Positions 36,390 to 48,262 are shown, counted from the first letter of the stretch. The stretch: 60,000 bases of DNA from Cryptomeria japonica (GCF_030272615.1 NC_081415.1:605193137-605253136); one strand, 5' to 3'. Notes: a model not told the origin generated them from the sequence alone. Program-made: numbers and translations.

Positions 36390-37300
36390 GGGTATGTTTA
36401 GGATCATGGTGTGCCAAAACAGGCCCTTAAGTGGCAATGAAATTTCAGAAAATTAGAGTTATGCAACTTGACATGAAAATTTGAATAAGTTGTGAACATT
36501 ATTTTTAAAATATGTAAGAAGAGAATATATAGAAAATTGAATGTAGTTTCTAAGCTACTAGTTGTTTATTGGAAAAAAAAAATCCTATTTGGTTAAAATT
36601 TCAATGCGGTGGTACTAAAATTTCAGGAAAAAAAAAAGAAGTACACGTATGTCTGACCACCCTAATCACAATCAAATCATAATATTTTTTTATAATATTA
36701 TAATGTAAGTATTAGACTCATGTCCGAATGTGATACATATTTTATTTTTATTTTTTATAAAGTAAATAATTATCTATGAATTTTTTACTACAACTTTTCA
36801 GAAATTCTGAAACTCCTACGTCTGACCACCTTAACTTGGTCAAAACCTTATGAAATTTAATTTTTTTTAATTTTTTGTGATAGTAGACGAAGCATAGGAT
36901 GTGATGCATGTTTCAGATTCAAAAGAACGTTATACCGTTTGAAAGTTATGAGTATTTTTCAATCAGTATATCAATCAGGACTATTGTCAGAATTCAATTA
37001 GAAAATAAATAATAATTATTTATTAAAGTCGAAATAAGACAAGCCTTATATTGTTGGAAATATGGGAACATCCTTTAAAAACCCTTTTAGTTTTATCAAT
37101 TTTGGCTCCAAAAAAAGTCGTCAGCCACCAGTGTGAAATCTAGAAAATCAAGGAATACTGAAAAACACATTTTTTTAGTTGACTTTCCAGGCTGGTCACT
37201 TCCAAGCCAAATACCAAAGCATTCCCAAGCCAAAATTTGAAATTTGACAGCAAAAATCGGATATCCGATATAATCGAATATCCGATTTTAATCATTAAAT
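36390..37300 (+). other. Left end region of a third transposon copy (X)
   Basis: Repeats the layout of 26300-27310. Two units 169 bp apart carry TCTGACCACC (36652-36661 and 36821-36830). GGCTGGTCACTTCCAAGCC and CCCAAGCC words follow near 37190-37230, then two palindromes: ATCGGATATCCGAT (37256-37269) and AATCGAATATCCGATT (37272-37287). Its inner part resembles, in inverted orientation, the sequence at 50738-51300. I infer that 36390-51300 was once a single transposon later filled by other elements. Confidence 0.45.
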
Positions 37301-37360
37301 TCTCTAACTAGATTTGTTTATTAATATATTAATATATTAATTTATAAATAAATTAGTATA

Positions 37361-37436
37361 TGATATTAGGGAGAGGGAGAGGGAGAGGGGGGAGTGGGGG
37401 GAGATAGAGAGAGAGAGAGGGAGGGAAGGGGGAGGG
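37361..37436. repeat. GA-rich microsatellite at the left border of the chromovirus
   Basis: Purine run of the GGGAGA/GAGAGAG type directly abutting the LTR start at 37437. A much longer GA-rich tract flanks the other LTR at 45245, so the element probably inserted into a GA repeat. Confidence 0.8.
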
Positions 37437-39018
37437 TGGTGCAGGAGCACCCTTCCTAGCTCTTCCTCCTTCTTTGTTTTGTGGGTGGTATGCTTCTTTT
37501 GAAGCCATTGTACATGCAAAAAGGGCCATGAGCTCATTTGTTCTTCACTAGGTCCTAGTTTTAGGTCCTTAGTGTTTTTGTTGTGATTTCTTGTGCACGA
37601 GAGGTTGAGTGTGCCTTAGATGTGTGTTAGGCCTTATTGGCATGTTGATATCCTTAGGATAGCCCAAAATAGGCCTAGAAGTCATGAAAAGCAACAATGG
37701 CAAAGTTGCTCAAAAGATGCAAAAGTTGCATGACAACTTTTAAAAGTTGTCAAGCAACTTTTCCACCCAATAGGTAAAAGACCCTTATTGAGTGTGGAGA
37801 GCCCTAATTTTGGCACACCGATCGAGGCAAAGGTAGTATAAGTATTTCCAAACCCTAAGTTAATGGGTTGGATGTCAAACATTGTACGGCCAAGTAAGAA
37901 AGGCTTGACTGTGACTGTTTGTTGGTTACCAGTTAGTTTGAATGAAGCTATCGAGAAAGTTAATGGATTGATTTGTGTGTAAAACTATGTGGAGTATCTT
38001 ATATGGTGTAAATACTTTTATTCTAAGCAATTAGATTAGGATTTTATTTGTCGATTGAGTGTGTTTGTAAATAGCTTGTAAATTGCATTGTCACTATCCA
38101 ATTTTGGACTTGTTTGTGCAAATGGATGCATAACTCCATTCCCCATTGTGGAACCACCATGAAACCATGGGGAATGAGAGTGAAGAATTTTTATTATAGT
38201 CCAATGCAAGCAGGGCCCTTGAAAATGTAGGGAGGCCATCAAAAGACCCAATCCTAGGTGAGACTGAACAGTGTCCGGTTAGGAAAGGTCAAGTTGTAGA
38301 GGTCTTGGAGAGCAAGGTTGGTCAAAGGAGAGTGCAACCTTTAAAGGAGGTGTGGAGGAGTGTGTGAATCACCATTGGAGTGAAGGAGGACCCTCCACCA
38401 ATCCAAAAAAGGTGGCTAAAACTCAAAAGACTCACTGTGACCCTGGCAGACCTTCAAAACCCTCACAAAAACCCTTAAAAACCCCAAAATTCGCCCTAGG
38501 CACTGTACGACCACTTGGAGGCCCAAAACTAAAGAAATCCTTGAGCCCTTGCCAAATGAATGGCATTCCATTTTGAGAGATTGGGTAGTTTGTGCGTCAT
38601 TTGTGAGAGGAAGCCCTAAAGGACCGGGCAGGAGGCCTAATTGGTCCTAATCCTTGTAGCCCTATTTTATAGGCAAAACACAAAATAGTGAAATCGGTAA
38701 GGGGTTGAAGGCTTGAAACCTCTTGGGGGCACATGAATGGGTGGAAAGACCATGAATTAGACCTGATATAATCTTGCTAAGACCTTGGAAGGTGTAGAAC
38801 AAGCCTAGCCCTTATTAGCCATAGTAAGGGGTTTTGAGTCTCATGAGTAGGTGAGACCTTAGGAGTAGCATTGCAACTCATTGGTGGGTGGACTAGGCAA
38901 GGTCAAGGGATTCCTCAAGAAAGGGAAGTCCTAGAGACCCTAGGGTGTGGAGGAAACACTAGGTGATCCAAGGAAAGGATCCAAGAGCATAGACTAGGCT
39001 CGTCTATCCTATGCACCA
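37437..39018 (+). repeat. 5' LTR of the chromovirus (1,582 bp)
   Basis: Begins TGGTGCAGGAG and ends TATGCACCA, giving 7-bp inverted termini. It contains a 42-bp near-perfect palindrome at 37721-37762 whose central 20 bp (GACAACTTTTAAAAGTTGTC) is perfect and kept in the other LTR. Confidence 0.9.
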
Positions 39019-39029
39019 TCCCATCAGAT

Positions 39030-39041
39030 TGGTATCAAAGC
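39030..39041 (+). promoter_or_regulatory. Primer binding site (initiator tRNA-Met type)
   Basis: TGGTATCAAAGC differs by one base from the canonical plant initiator-Met site TGGTATCAGAGC. It lies about 11 bp after the 5' LTR. Confidence 0.85.
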
Positions 39042-39105
39042 AAGTTAAAGATTTTTTAGACTGTGTATGTCTCTATATACTGGTGAATCAGTAGGGGAGA
39101 GTAGA

Positions 39106-40732
39106 ATGGTCACTAATGCAGAGCTAGCTAGAGAGGTAGAAGAATAGACTCCTTGAAGAAGCTATGAGTGAGATAAGGGATAAACTGCAGGAAGTGGTGG
39201 ATCAGAGGACACAAGGATCTTGGAGTGAAGACACCAAGGATAAAGGCAAGAGAACCATTGACATAGATGACATTATACCTGAACCAGATCCCTTGTTTAA
39301 TGAAGAACCATTTATGAAGGCTATTAAGGCTTTGAACACCAAAGCTTTTGATGGATTGCCACTTTTCAGTGGAAGGATGGACATTGACACTGTCATGGAA
39401 TGGATTGAAGGCATGGAAAACCACTTTGAGTGTGAGGGAGTGATAGAGGCTCAAAAGGTTAAGGTTGCCAAATCCAGATCAAGGGGAGCAACTTTGACAT
39501 GGTGGAAGTACCTGCAAGAAGAGAGAGTTAGCATGGGGAAGCTACCTATTGCCAATTGGAAGGCCATGGTGAGAAAGATCAAAGAGAACTACTTACCAGA
39601 GGATTATGAAGTCCAAATTCATAAGAAGAGATAGGGTTTGAAGAAAAAATACCTTGATGTGACCTCCTACACCGAAGAATTTCAAAAACTTTGTCTTAGA
39701 TCCAAAGTCCAAGAAGATGAATCTATTAAGGTGGCTAGGTATCTAAGCAGCCTAAAGTGGAACATTCAAGAGGAGATAAGCCTATGGACTCCTACTACTA
39801 TTCAAAAATGTCACCAGCTTGCTATCAAGGTGGAAGAGAGGAACAAAAGGAAAGGAGACTCCAATAACAGGGGTAGAGGCAGAGATAGAGACCAAATGAA
39901 CCACCGAGGTGGTTACCAAAGCAAGTCAAATGAGCAGAGGAACCAAGGAGAAGCCAAGTTGACTGAACATGGTAATGAAACCAATCTTAGAGGAGGCCAG
40001 TCTAGAGGAAGAGGTGCACAAGGTGGTTCAAGTAGGGGTAGAGGTACCGGTAGAGGTAACTCCTACTTTTCAACTATGAAGTGTTACAATTGTGGACAAT
40101 TGGGACACCCGACATATAGATGCCCTGACAAGCCTACCTCATCAAATAGTGGAAAGAGGGTTGCCTATGCTCATGAAGACTCTTCAAGAAGCAAGACACT
40201 GAATGTGGACCAGATTGAATCAGAGATTGGAGAAAATCTGATGTTCAATAGGATTTTGATCAGACAGTCGGTTAAGGAGGAACCCAAACATAGGAGAGCA
40301 TTGTTTAGGGTGAGATGCAAAGTTCTTGGTAAACTGTTCTAGGTGATAGTTGATACAGGTTCAACTGACAACATCATCTCAGAAGAGGCAGTTAGGAAGT
40401 TGAAACTCACAAGAATACCCCACACTAGTCCTTACAAGGTGACTTGGTTGAACAAAGGACAGAGTGTGCTAGTCAATGAACAGACTTGGGTAGAGTTTTC
40501 TATTGGAGGATATAAGGATAAGATCCTTTGTGATGTGTTGCCTATGGATGATTGTCATATGCTGCTAGGAAGACCCTGGCAATTTGATAGAAAGGTGATC
40601 TATGATGGAGAGGAGAACTCCATATCATTCAAGAAGGATAGCAAGACCTTCAAGATTCAGCCTTTGACAGAGGATGAAGAGGGAACTTCAAGAACACCTA
40701 GTGTCTATTGGCTACTGGTAAAGAGATCTTAA
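39106..40732 (+). pseudogene. gag: gag and protease of the chromovirus
   Basis: The ATG at 39106 (MVTNAELAREVEE) is followed by a one-base shift near 39145 and then a long frame from 39164. The gag core contains FDGLPLFSGRMDIDTVMEW and TWWKYLQEE. An Arg/Gly-rich stretch leads to a CCHC knuckle (CYNCGQLGHPTYRC, 40082-40123). The retropepsin active site DTGSTDN starts with Asp at 40352 and LLGRPWQFD follows near 40568. Stops are TAG at 39632 and 40340. The frame shifts near 40716 into the reverse transcriptase frame. Confidence 0.88.
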
Positions 40733-43688
40733 GCTTGCTACATGAGGAGGAGATAGTGAAGTGTGCCATCTTTGTGAAACCAAAGGAGGAAGAAGACAAG
40801 TTGCAGGCATGAGTACCCAAGGAGGTGAAGCAAATGTTGCAAGAGTATAAGGACATAGTGAGTGATGGAGCACCTGCAACACTCCCACCTAGAAGGTCTA
40901 TAAGCCATCAAATAGACTTTTTTCCCTGAGCATCCCTACCTAACAAAGTTGCATACAAGCTTACACCTTATCAAAACAAGGAGGTAGCAAGGCAAGTGTA
41001 GGAGTTGTTGGAACAAGGACTGATTAAGAAGAGCATCAGCCCATGTGCAGTCCCGGTAGTGCTAGCATCAAAGAAGGGAGGTAAGTGGAGGCTTTGCACT
41101 GACTCAAGGGCAATAAATAGGATCACCATAAGGTATAGGTTTCTTATTCCTAGAATAGAGGATTAGATGGACTGTCTAGGAGGTGCTATGTATTTCACCA
41201 AATTGGACCTTAAAATTGGTTATCACCAGATTAGAATCAAGGAGGGTGATGAGTGGAAGACTACTTTCAAGACCACAAAGGGATTTTATGAATGGCTTGT
41301 GATGCCATTTGGACTCACCAATGCCCCAAGAACCTTCATGAGGTTGATGAATGAGGTGTTAAAAGACTTCATAGGCAGGTTTGTGGTGGTGTACCTAGAT
41401 GACATACTCATCTATAATAGAACCAAGGAGGAGCACCTTGAGCATTTGAGGTTAGTTTTAGAGAGGTTGCATGAGGAGAAGTTATCCATCAACCTAGAGA
41501 AGTGTGACTTCTTGAAGAAAGAATTGGTATACTTAGGATTTGTGGTGTCTAATGGAACCTTGAAGATGGATCCAAGCAAAGTGGAGGCAATCTTGAATTG
41601 GCCTGCACCTAGGACAGGGACTGAAGTTAGGAGTTTCCATGGATTAGCTCAATTCTACAGGAAGTTTGTGAGGAACTTCAGTGGCATATGTGCACCAGTC
41701 CTTGACACCATTAAGAGAGGCCTTAAAACTAAGTTTAAATGGACTAAGCAGGCTGACAAAGCATTTCAATTGTTGAAGCAAGAAGTAGCCACAAAACCTA
41801 TCCTTCTCCTACCTACCTTTGATAAGCTATTCACATTGGAGTGTGATGCAAGTGGAATTGTAGTAGGTGGTGTACTGAGTCAACAGGGATGACCTGTGGC
41901 ATTTTTTCAGTGAGAAGCTTAATGAAGCAAAGAAGAAGTACTTAGTCTATGGCCTATAGTTGTATGCATTAGTGCATGCTCTAAAGAAATGGAGACATTA
42001 CCTACTTCCAAAGGAGTTTGTGGTGTTCACAGACAACCAGGCATTGAGTTACATTAACACTCAAGAGAAGCTTAGCAATAGGGATTTGAAATGGATGGAA
42101 TACCTCCAATCCTTCACCTTCACCATCAAGCATAAGAAGGGGAAACTTAACAAGGTAGCATATGCATTGAGCAGGAAGTTGCTAATAGTTCAAGAACTAT
42201 AGTTGTAGAGCATAGGAATAGAAGGTTTCAAGGACCTCTATGAAGAAGATGAAGACTTATCATCATCTTACAAGGTTTGCAAGGAGTTTGAGAACCATTT
42301 TCATGGTGAGTATGCATATTACACTCTCCAAAATGGTCTCTTGTTCAAGGGTAATTAGTTGTGTACCAAGAGGATCCATGAGGGAGAACCTCATCCAAGA
42401 GAAACACAATGGTAGTTTAAGTGGACACTTTGGAATCAACAAAACCTTGGATTTAGTACAGAGGTACTACTACTGGCCAAAGTTGCCAAGGGAAGTGAAA
42501 AGATATGTAGAACAATGTGGTGTAATCCAAAGAGCAAAAGGAGGGTCCAACAATGCTGGTCTCTATCAACCATTGCCAGTCCCTAATAGACCTTGGGAAT
42601 GTATAAGCATGGACTTTGTAGTAGGACTCCCCAAGATAAAGATAGGTATGGACAACATCTATGTGGTAGTAGATAGATTTTCCAACATGAGCCATTTCAT
42701 TCCATGCAAAACTACACATGATGCTAGCTATGTTGCACATCTTTTCTTTAAGGAGATTGTTAGGATTCATGGACTCCCTTTAAAAATTATTTCAAATAGG
42801 GACAACAAGTTCATGGGCCATTTTTGGCAAACAATGTGGAGGAGGCTTGGAACTAATCTCTCATTTAGCTCAGCTTACCATCCACAAACAGATGGTCAAA
42901 CTGAAGTCATCAATAGGGTGTTAGGCAATTTGTTGAGGTGTTTAACTAAGGAGTATGGGCAAACATGGGATCTAATCATTCCACAAGAAGAGTATGCATA
43001 TAATGATAGTGTGATTAGGACCACAGGTAGAAGCCCTTTTGAGGTTGTCTATGGTAGACATCTGAGGGGAGTATGTGAGTTGAGGGACCTTGGTACCTTG
43101 GAAATGAAGATTGGGCAAGTAGAGGACTTCACTCAAACTATCAAGGAAGTCGAAGAGCAAGTCAAGAAAGCCATCCTTGAATCCACTCAAAAACTAAAGG
43201 CCAAAATGGATGAGAAAAGGAGAGAGGTTCAGTTCAAGGTGGGTGACTTTGTGATGGTCCATTTGAGAAAAGATAGGATGCAAAGTGGTAAGCCTACCAA
43301 AGTGAAAATGAAGAGGGTAGGACCTTGTAGAATTCTGGCAAAATATGGTGAGAATTCCTATAAGGTTGATCTTCCTTTAGACTTAGCCATTTCACCAGTC
43401 TTCAATGTTGCTGATTTGATCATGTACAAGGGTGAGATAGCATGGCAAATTGAGGACCAAGCCAAGGTACTACAAGACTTGGATGTGAATGCCTTACCTC
43501 AAGTGAAGCAGCCTATAGCAGAGGATATTTTGGAGTCAAGAGTGAAGAATTCTACCAAACACAAGGTCTACATGGAGCACTTAGTGAAATGGGCAGGTCA
43601 ACCAGTATCTAAAGCTACTTGGGTGGAGGAGAGCAAGTTCAAGAAGCTTGGCATAGAGCCGACTCTCATCTCTTCTCCTAATTCTTAG
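40716..43688 (+). pseudogene. pol: Reverse transcriptase, RNase H, integrase and chromodomain region of the chromovirus
   Basis: The RT is recognisable from [12 protein letters not shown] through [11 protein letters not shown] to the catalytic YLDD at 41392-41403. RNase H shows LECDASG and FTDNQAL. The integrase zinc finger has H and H in place but its second Cys is Ile (CGVIQRAK, codon 42525). In the core, MDFVVGLP keeps the first Asp, the second is Asn (ISNRD, codon 42795) and Glu is kept (GQTEV, codon 42903). The C-terminal SRVKNSTKHKVYMEHLVKW block resembles a chromodomain, which steers insertion to heterochromatin in this group. Stops include TGA near 40809, TAG near 40999, 41164, 41957, 42200, 42206 and 42357, and TGA at 41890. 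Frameshifts lie near 41910 and 42362. Confidence 0.9.
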
Positions 43689-43708
43689 TTGTGTGCAAAA
43701 GGGGAGTA

Positions 43709-45248
43709 TGGTGCAGGAGAAACCTTCCTAGCTCTTCCTTCTTCTTTGTTTTATGGGTGTTATGCTTCTTTTGAAGCCATTGTACATGTAATAAGGGCCA
43801 TGACCTCATTTGTTCTTCACTAGGTCCTAGTTTTAGGTCCTTAGTGTTTTTATTGTGATCTCTTGTACATGAGAGGTTGAGTGTGCCTTAGATGTGTGTT
43901 AGGGCTTATTGGCATGTTGATGTCCTTAGGATAGCCCAAAATAGGCCTAGGAGTCACGAAAAGTAACAATGGCAAAGTTGCTCAAAAGATGCAAAAGTTG
44001 CATGACAACTTTTAAAAGTTGTCAAGCAACTTTTCCACCCAATAGGTAAAAGACCCTTATTGAGCATGGAGAGCCCTAATTTTGGCACACTGACTGAGGC
44101 AATAGTACTATAAGTATTTCCAAACCCTAAGTTAATGGGCTGGATGTCAGACATTGTACGACCAAGTAAGAAAGGCTTGATTATGACTGTTTGTTGGTTA
44201 CCAGTCAGTTTGAATGAAGCTACCGAGCAAGTTAATGGATTTATTTGCATGTAAAACAATGTGGAGTATCTTCTATGGTGTAAATACTTACATTTTGAGA
44301 AATTAGATTAGGTTTTTATTTGCTAGTTGAGTCTGTTTGTAAATAGCTTGTAAATTGCGTTGTCACTATCTAGTTTTGGACTGGTTTGTGTAAATGGAAG
44401 CATAACTCCATTCCCCATTGTGGAACCACCATGAAACCATGGGGAATGAGAGTGTAGACTTTGTATTATAGTTCAATGCAAGAAGGGCCATTGAAAATGC
44501 AAGGAGGCCATCAAAAGACCCAATCCTAGGCGAGATAGAACATTGCCCGATTAGGAAAGGTCAAGTTGTAGAGGTCTTGGAGAGCAAGGTTCCTCAAAGG
44601 AGAGTGCACCCTTTGGAGGAGGTGTGGAGGAGTGTGTGAAGCACCATTGGGATGAAGGAGGAGACTCCACCAATCCAAAAAAGTTGGCTAAAACTCAAAA
44701 CACTCACTGTGACCCTGGTAGACCTTCAAAACCCTCACAAAAACCCTTAAAAACCCCAAAATTCACCCTAGGCACTGTACGACCACTTGGAGGCCCAAAA
44801 CTAAAGAAATCCTTGAGCCCTTTCCAAATGAATGGCAATCCATTTTGGTAATTGGGTAGTTTGTGCATTTTTTGTGAGAGGAAGCCCTAAAGGACTGGGT
44901 ATGAGGCCTAATTGGTCCTAATCCTTGTAGCCCTATTTTGTATGCAAAACACAAAATAGTGAAATCGGTAAGGGGTTGAAGGCTTGAAACCTCTTGGGGG
45001 CACATGAATGGGTGGAAAGACAATGAATTAGACTTGATATATCCTTGCTAAGACCTTGGAAGGTGTAGAACAAGCCTAGCCCTTATTAGCCATAGTAAGG
45101 GGTTTTGAGTCTCATGAGTAGGTGAGACCTTAGGAGCAGCATTGCAACTCATTGGTGGGTGGATTGGGCAAGGTCAGTGGATTCCTCAAGCAAGGGAAGT
45201 CCTAGAGACCCTAGGGTGTGGAGGAAACACTAGGTGACCCAAGGAAAG
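43709..45248 (+). repeat. 3' LTR of the chromovirus, right end missing
   Basis: Direct repeat of the 5' LTR from TGGTGCAGGAG onward. Alignment stops after CCAAGGAAAGG at about 45248, where GA-rich repeat begins. The conserved palindrome is at 43993-44034. Confidence 0.9.
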
Positions 45249-45685
45249 GGGAGAGGGATAGAGAGAGATTAGGGGAGAGAGACAGAGAGGGGGGAGAGAC
45301 AGAGAGAAAGAGAGAGAGAGAGAGAGAGAGGGGAGGGAAGGTAGAGAGAGATAAAGAGATTAGCAGAGAGAGAGAGAGAGAGATTAGGGGAGAAGGATAG
45401 AGAGAGATTAGCAGAGAGATTAGGGGAGAGAGAGAGATATAGATAGAGAGATAGGGGGAGATAGATGGGGAGGGGGAAGGGAGAGAGAAAGAGATAGAGA
45501 GAGATTAGGGGAGAGTGAGATAGATGGAGAGATTAGGGGAGAGATAGATAGATGGAGAGATTAGGGGAGAGCGATAGAGAGAGATTATGTGAGAGAGAGA
45601 GAGAGAAGGAGAGGGAGAGAGAGATTAGGGGAGAGAGAGAGAGAGAGAGAGAGATTAGGGGAGACGGGGAGAGAGAGAGATTAAG
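45245..45685. repeat. GA-rich repeat with GAGATTAGGGG units
   Basis: Purine tract of about 440 bp mixing (GA)n with the recurring word GAGATTAGGGGAGA. Apparent open frames of Arg/Glu are artefacts of composition. Confidence 0.9.
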
Positions 45686-47495
45686 ACACCATAAGACCCA
45701 AAGTGATCCAATATGGTGTCATAACGGGTTGTATAGCATCCTAAGGGGTCACAAGGGTTCATGGGACACCATATGACCCCTACGGACAACATACTACCCC
45801 TTATGACACCATATGGTGTCATTAGGGGTCATATGGTGTCGAAAGGCGTCATATGGTGTCCTAGGACACCATATGACCCCTTAAGACACCAAATTGTGTG
45901 TTATGGGTCATATGCTGTCCTAAGGGGTCGTAAGACACCATATGACCCAAAGCGACCCAATATGGTGTCATTAGAGGTTTAATGGTGTCCTAAGGGGTCA
46001 TATGATGTCTTAAATGGGTCATATGACCCCTGAGGACACAATATGACCCATAACGACTAAATATGGTGTCTTAAGGGGTCATATGGTGTCTTAAGGGGTC
46101 ATATGGTGTCCTAAGGGGTTGTAGGACACCATATGACCCAAAGAGACCCAATATGGTGTCATAATGGGTCGTATGGTGTCCCAAGACACCATATGACCCC
46201 TATGGACACCATAGGATCCTTAAGACATGAAAGCATGTCGTTAGGGGTCATATGGTGTCCCATGAACCCTTATGACCTCTTAGGACAGCATATGACCCCT
46301 AATGACACCATATTGGGTCTCTTTGGGTCATATTGTGTCCTAAGAGGTCATATTGTGTCCTACAACCCCTTAGGACACCATATAACCCCTAACAACATGA
46401 TTTGGTTTCTTAAGGGGTCCTATGGTGTCATTAGGGGTCATATGGTGTGCATAGGGGTCATATGGTGTCTTGGGACACCATATGACCCCTAATGACACCA
46501 TATTGGTTAGCTTTGGGTCATATTGTGTCCTAAGGGGTCGTAAGACACAATATGACCCCTTAGGACACAATATGACCCAAAGTGACCCAATATGGTGTCA
46601 TTAGGGGTCATATGGTGTCCTAAGAGGTCATAAGGCTTCATGGGACACCATATGACCCCTAATGACACAATTTGGTGTCTTAAGGGGTCCTATGGTGTCC
46701 CAAGACACCATATGACCCTTATGGACACCATATGACCCCTAACGACACCATAGGACCCCTTAAGACACCAAATCATGTCGTTAGGGGTCATATGGTGTCC
46801 TAAGGGGTCGTAGGACATAATATGACCCCTTAGGACACAATATGACCCAAAGCAACCCAATATAGTGTCATTAGGGGTCATATGGTGTCCCAAGACATCA
46901 TATGACCCCTATGGACACCATATGACCTCTAACAACACCATAGGACCCCTTAAGATACCAAAGTGTGTTGTTAGGGGTCATATGGTGTCCTAAGGGGTCA
47001 TATGGTGTCCCATGAACCCTTATGACCTCTTAGGACACCATATGACCCCTAATGACACCATATTGGGTTGATTTGGGTCATATTATGTCCAAGGGGTCAT
47101 ATTGTGTCCTACGACCCCTTAGGACACCATATGACCCCTAACAATATGATTTGGTGTCTTAAGGGGTCCTATGATGTCGTTAGGGATCATATTGTGTCCA
47201 TAAGGGTTCATGGGACACCATATAACCTCTTAGGACACCATATGACCTCTAATGACACAATTTGGTGTCTTAAGGGGTCCTATGGTGTCCCAAGACACCA
47301 TATGACCCCTATGGACACCATATGACCCCTAATGACACCATAGGACCCCTTAAGACACCAAATCATGTGATTAGGGGTCATATGGTGTCCTAAGGGGTCG
47401 TAGGACACAATATGACCCCTTAGGACACAATATGACCCAAAGCGAGCCAATATGGTGTCACTAGGGGTCATATGGTGTCCTAAGAGGTCATAAGG
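45686..47495. repeat. Satellite of 20-bp near-palindromic units in both orientations
   Basis: The unit GGTCATATGGTGTCCTAAGG alternates irregularly with its complement for 1.8 kb. Longer blocks are duplicated: the phrase AATGACACAATTTGGTGTCT occurs at 46661 and 47251 (590 bp apart) with its surroundings, and another block recurs about 750 bp apart (46390 and 47140). No coding function. Confidence 0.93.
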
Positions 47496-47497
47496 GT

Positions 47498-48262
47498 AGG
47501 GAAACTTGAAAACTTGAGATAGGATTTTGTAGGGACCCCTCTTGTGGTCCCATAGGTTCAAACAAATCGTTCACAGGTGCCATGGATTCCGAGTTAGGGC
47601 CCATCAAAGTTTGACAATTTTGAGCACTTAGGGTGCTCAAGGGATGATGTCGGTAGGGTATGACCCCGAGTGTTTGATCGAGTGGGCGGGAAAAATAGGA
47701 GCATGCGTAGGGTAATAATGCCTAACTGGACATGTCAGAGCCGACGGTTCGTCATCATGACGAGCAGAACAAGAAATCGGCCACGTGAAAACATTCGATT
47801 GAGTGAGACTGACGGTTTTTTTGCCAACAGAAAAATTGCTGCCCTAATAAAACCTTAGGGAAACTTGAAAAACCAAGATAGGATTTTGTAGGTACCCCTC
47901 TTGTGGCCCCATAGGTTCAAATGGATTGTTCACAGGTGCCATGGATTCTGAGTTAGGTCCTATCAAAGTTTGACAATTTTGAGCACTTAGGGTGCTCAAG
48001 GGATGACGCTGGTAGGTTAAGACCCTGAGCATTTGATCGAGTGGGGGGAAAAAATAGGAGCATGCATAGGGTATAAATGGCTAATTGGACATGTCAGATC
48101 CGACGGTTCATCATCGCAACAAGAAGAATGAGAAATTGGCCACACAAAAACATTCAATTGAGTGAGACTGACGATTTTTTTGCCAACCAAAAATTGCTGC
48201 CCTAATAAAACCCCGAGCGTTCGACCAAGGTGGGGGGAAAAATAGGACCATGCATAGGGTAA
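47498..48262. repeat. 359-bp tandem duplication with a third partial unit
   Basis: AGGGAAACTTGAAAA starts the unit at 47498 and 47857. Each contains CAGGTGCCATGGATTC and a GAGTGAGACTGACG word. A third, partial copy resumes in the middle of the unit near 48210. The copies differ by several percent. No gene is visible. Confidence 0.88.

Larger units (their letters stand above)
37437..45248 (+). mobile_element. Chromodomain Ty3/gypsy retrotransposon (chromovirus), degenerate
   Basis: Full set of parts in order: LTR (37437-39018), initiator-Met-type primer site, gag, protease, reverse transcriptase, RNase H, integrase, chromodomain-like end, polypurine tract (43697-43708) and second LTR (43709-45248). 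LTR termini in the left copy are TGGTGCA and TGCACCA. The right LTR lacks about its last 50 bp and passes straight into GA repeat. A sample of about 350 bp of the LTRs differs at roughly 19 sites, so it is older than element A. Stops and frameshifts throughout show it is dead. Confidence 0.92.

Noticed and set aside
37337-37537. Ser/Leu-rich minus-strand frame
   Set aside because: Produced by the GA microsatellite and LTR start.
4382-42903. TAG as a sense codon for Gln (a variant genetic code)
   Set aside because: TAG stands where Gln fits in many places, but TGA and TAA behave the same way and frameshifts are present too. C-to-T decay explains all of these in a plant nuclear genome.
45686-47495. 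Regular short repeats that could suggest a CRISPR array or a protein-coding repeat
   Set aside because: The units are contiguous without unique spacers, occur in both orientations and sit in plant repeat DNA; the open frames inside are by-products of the repeat.
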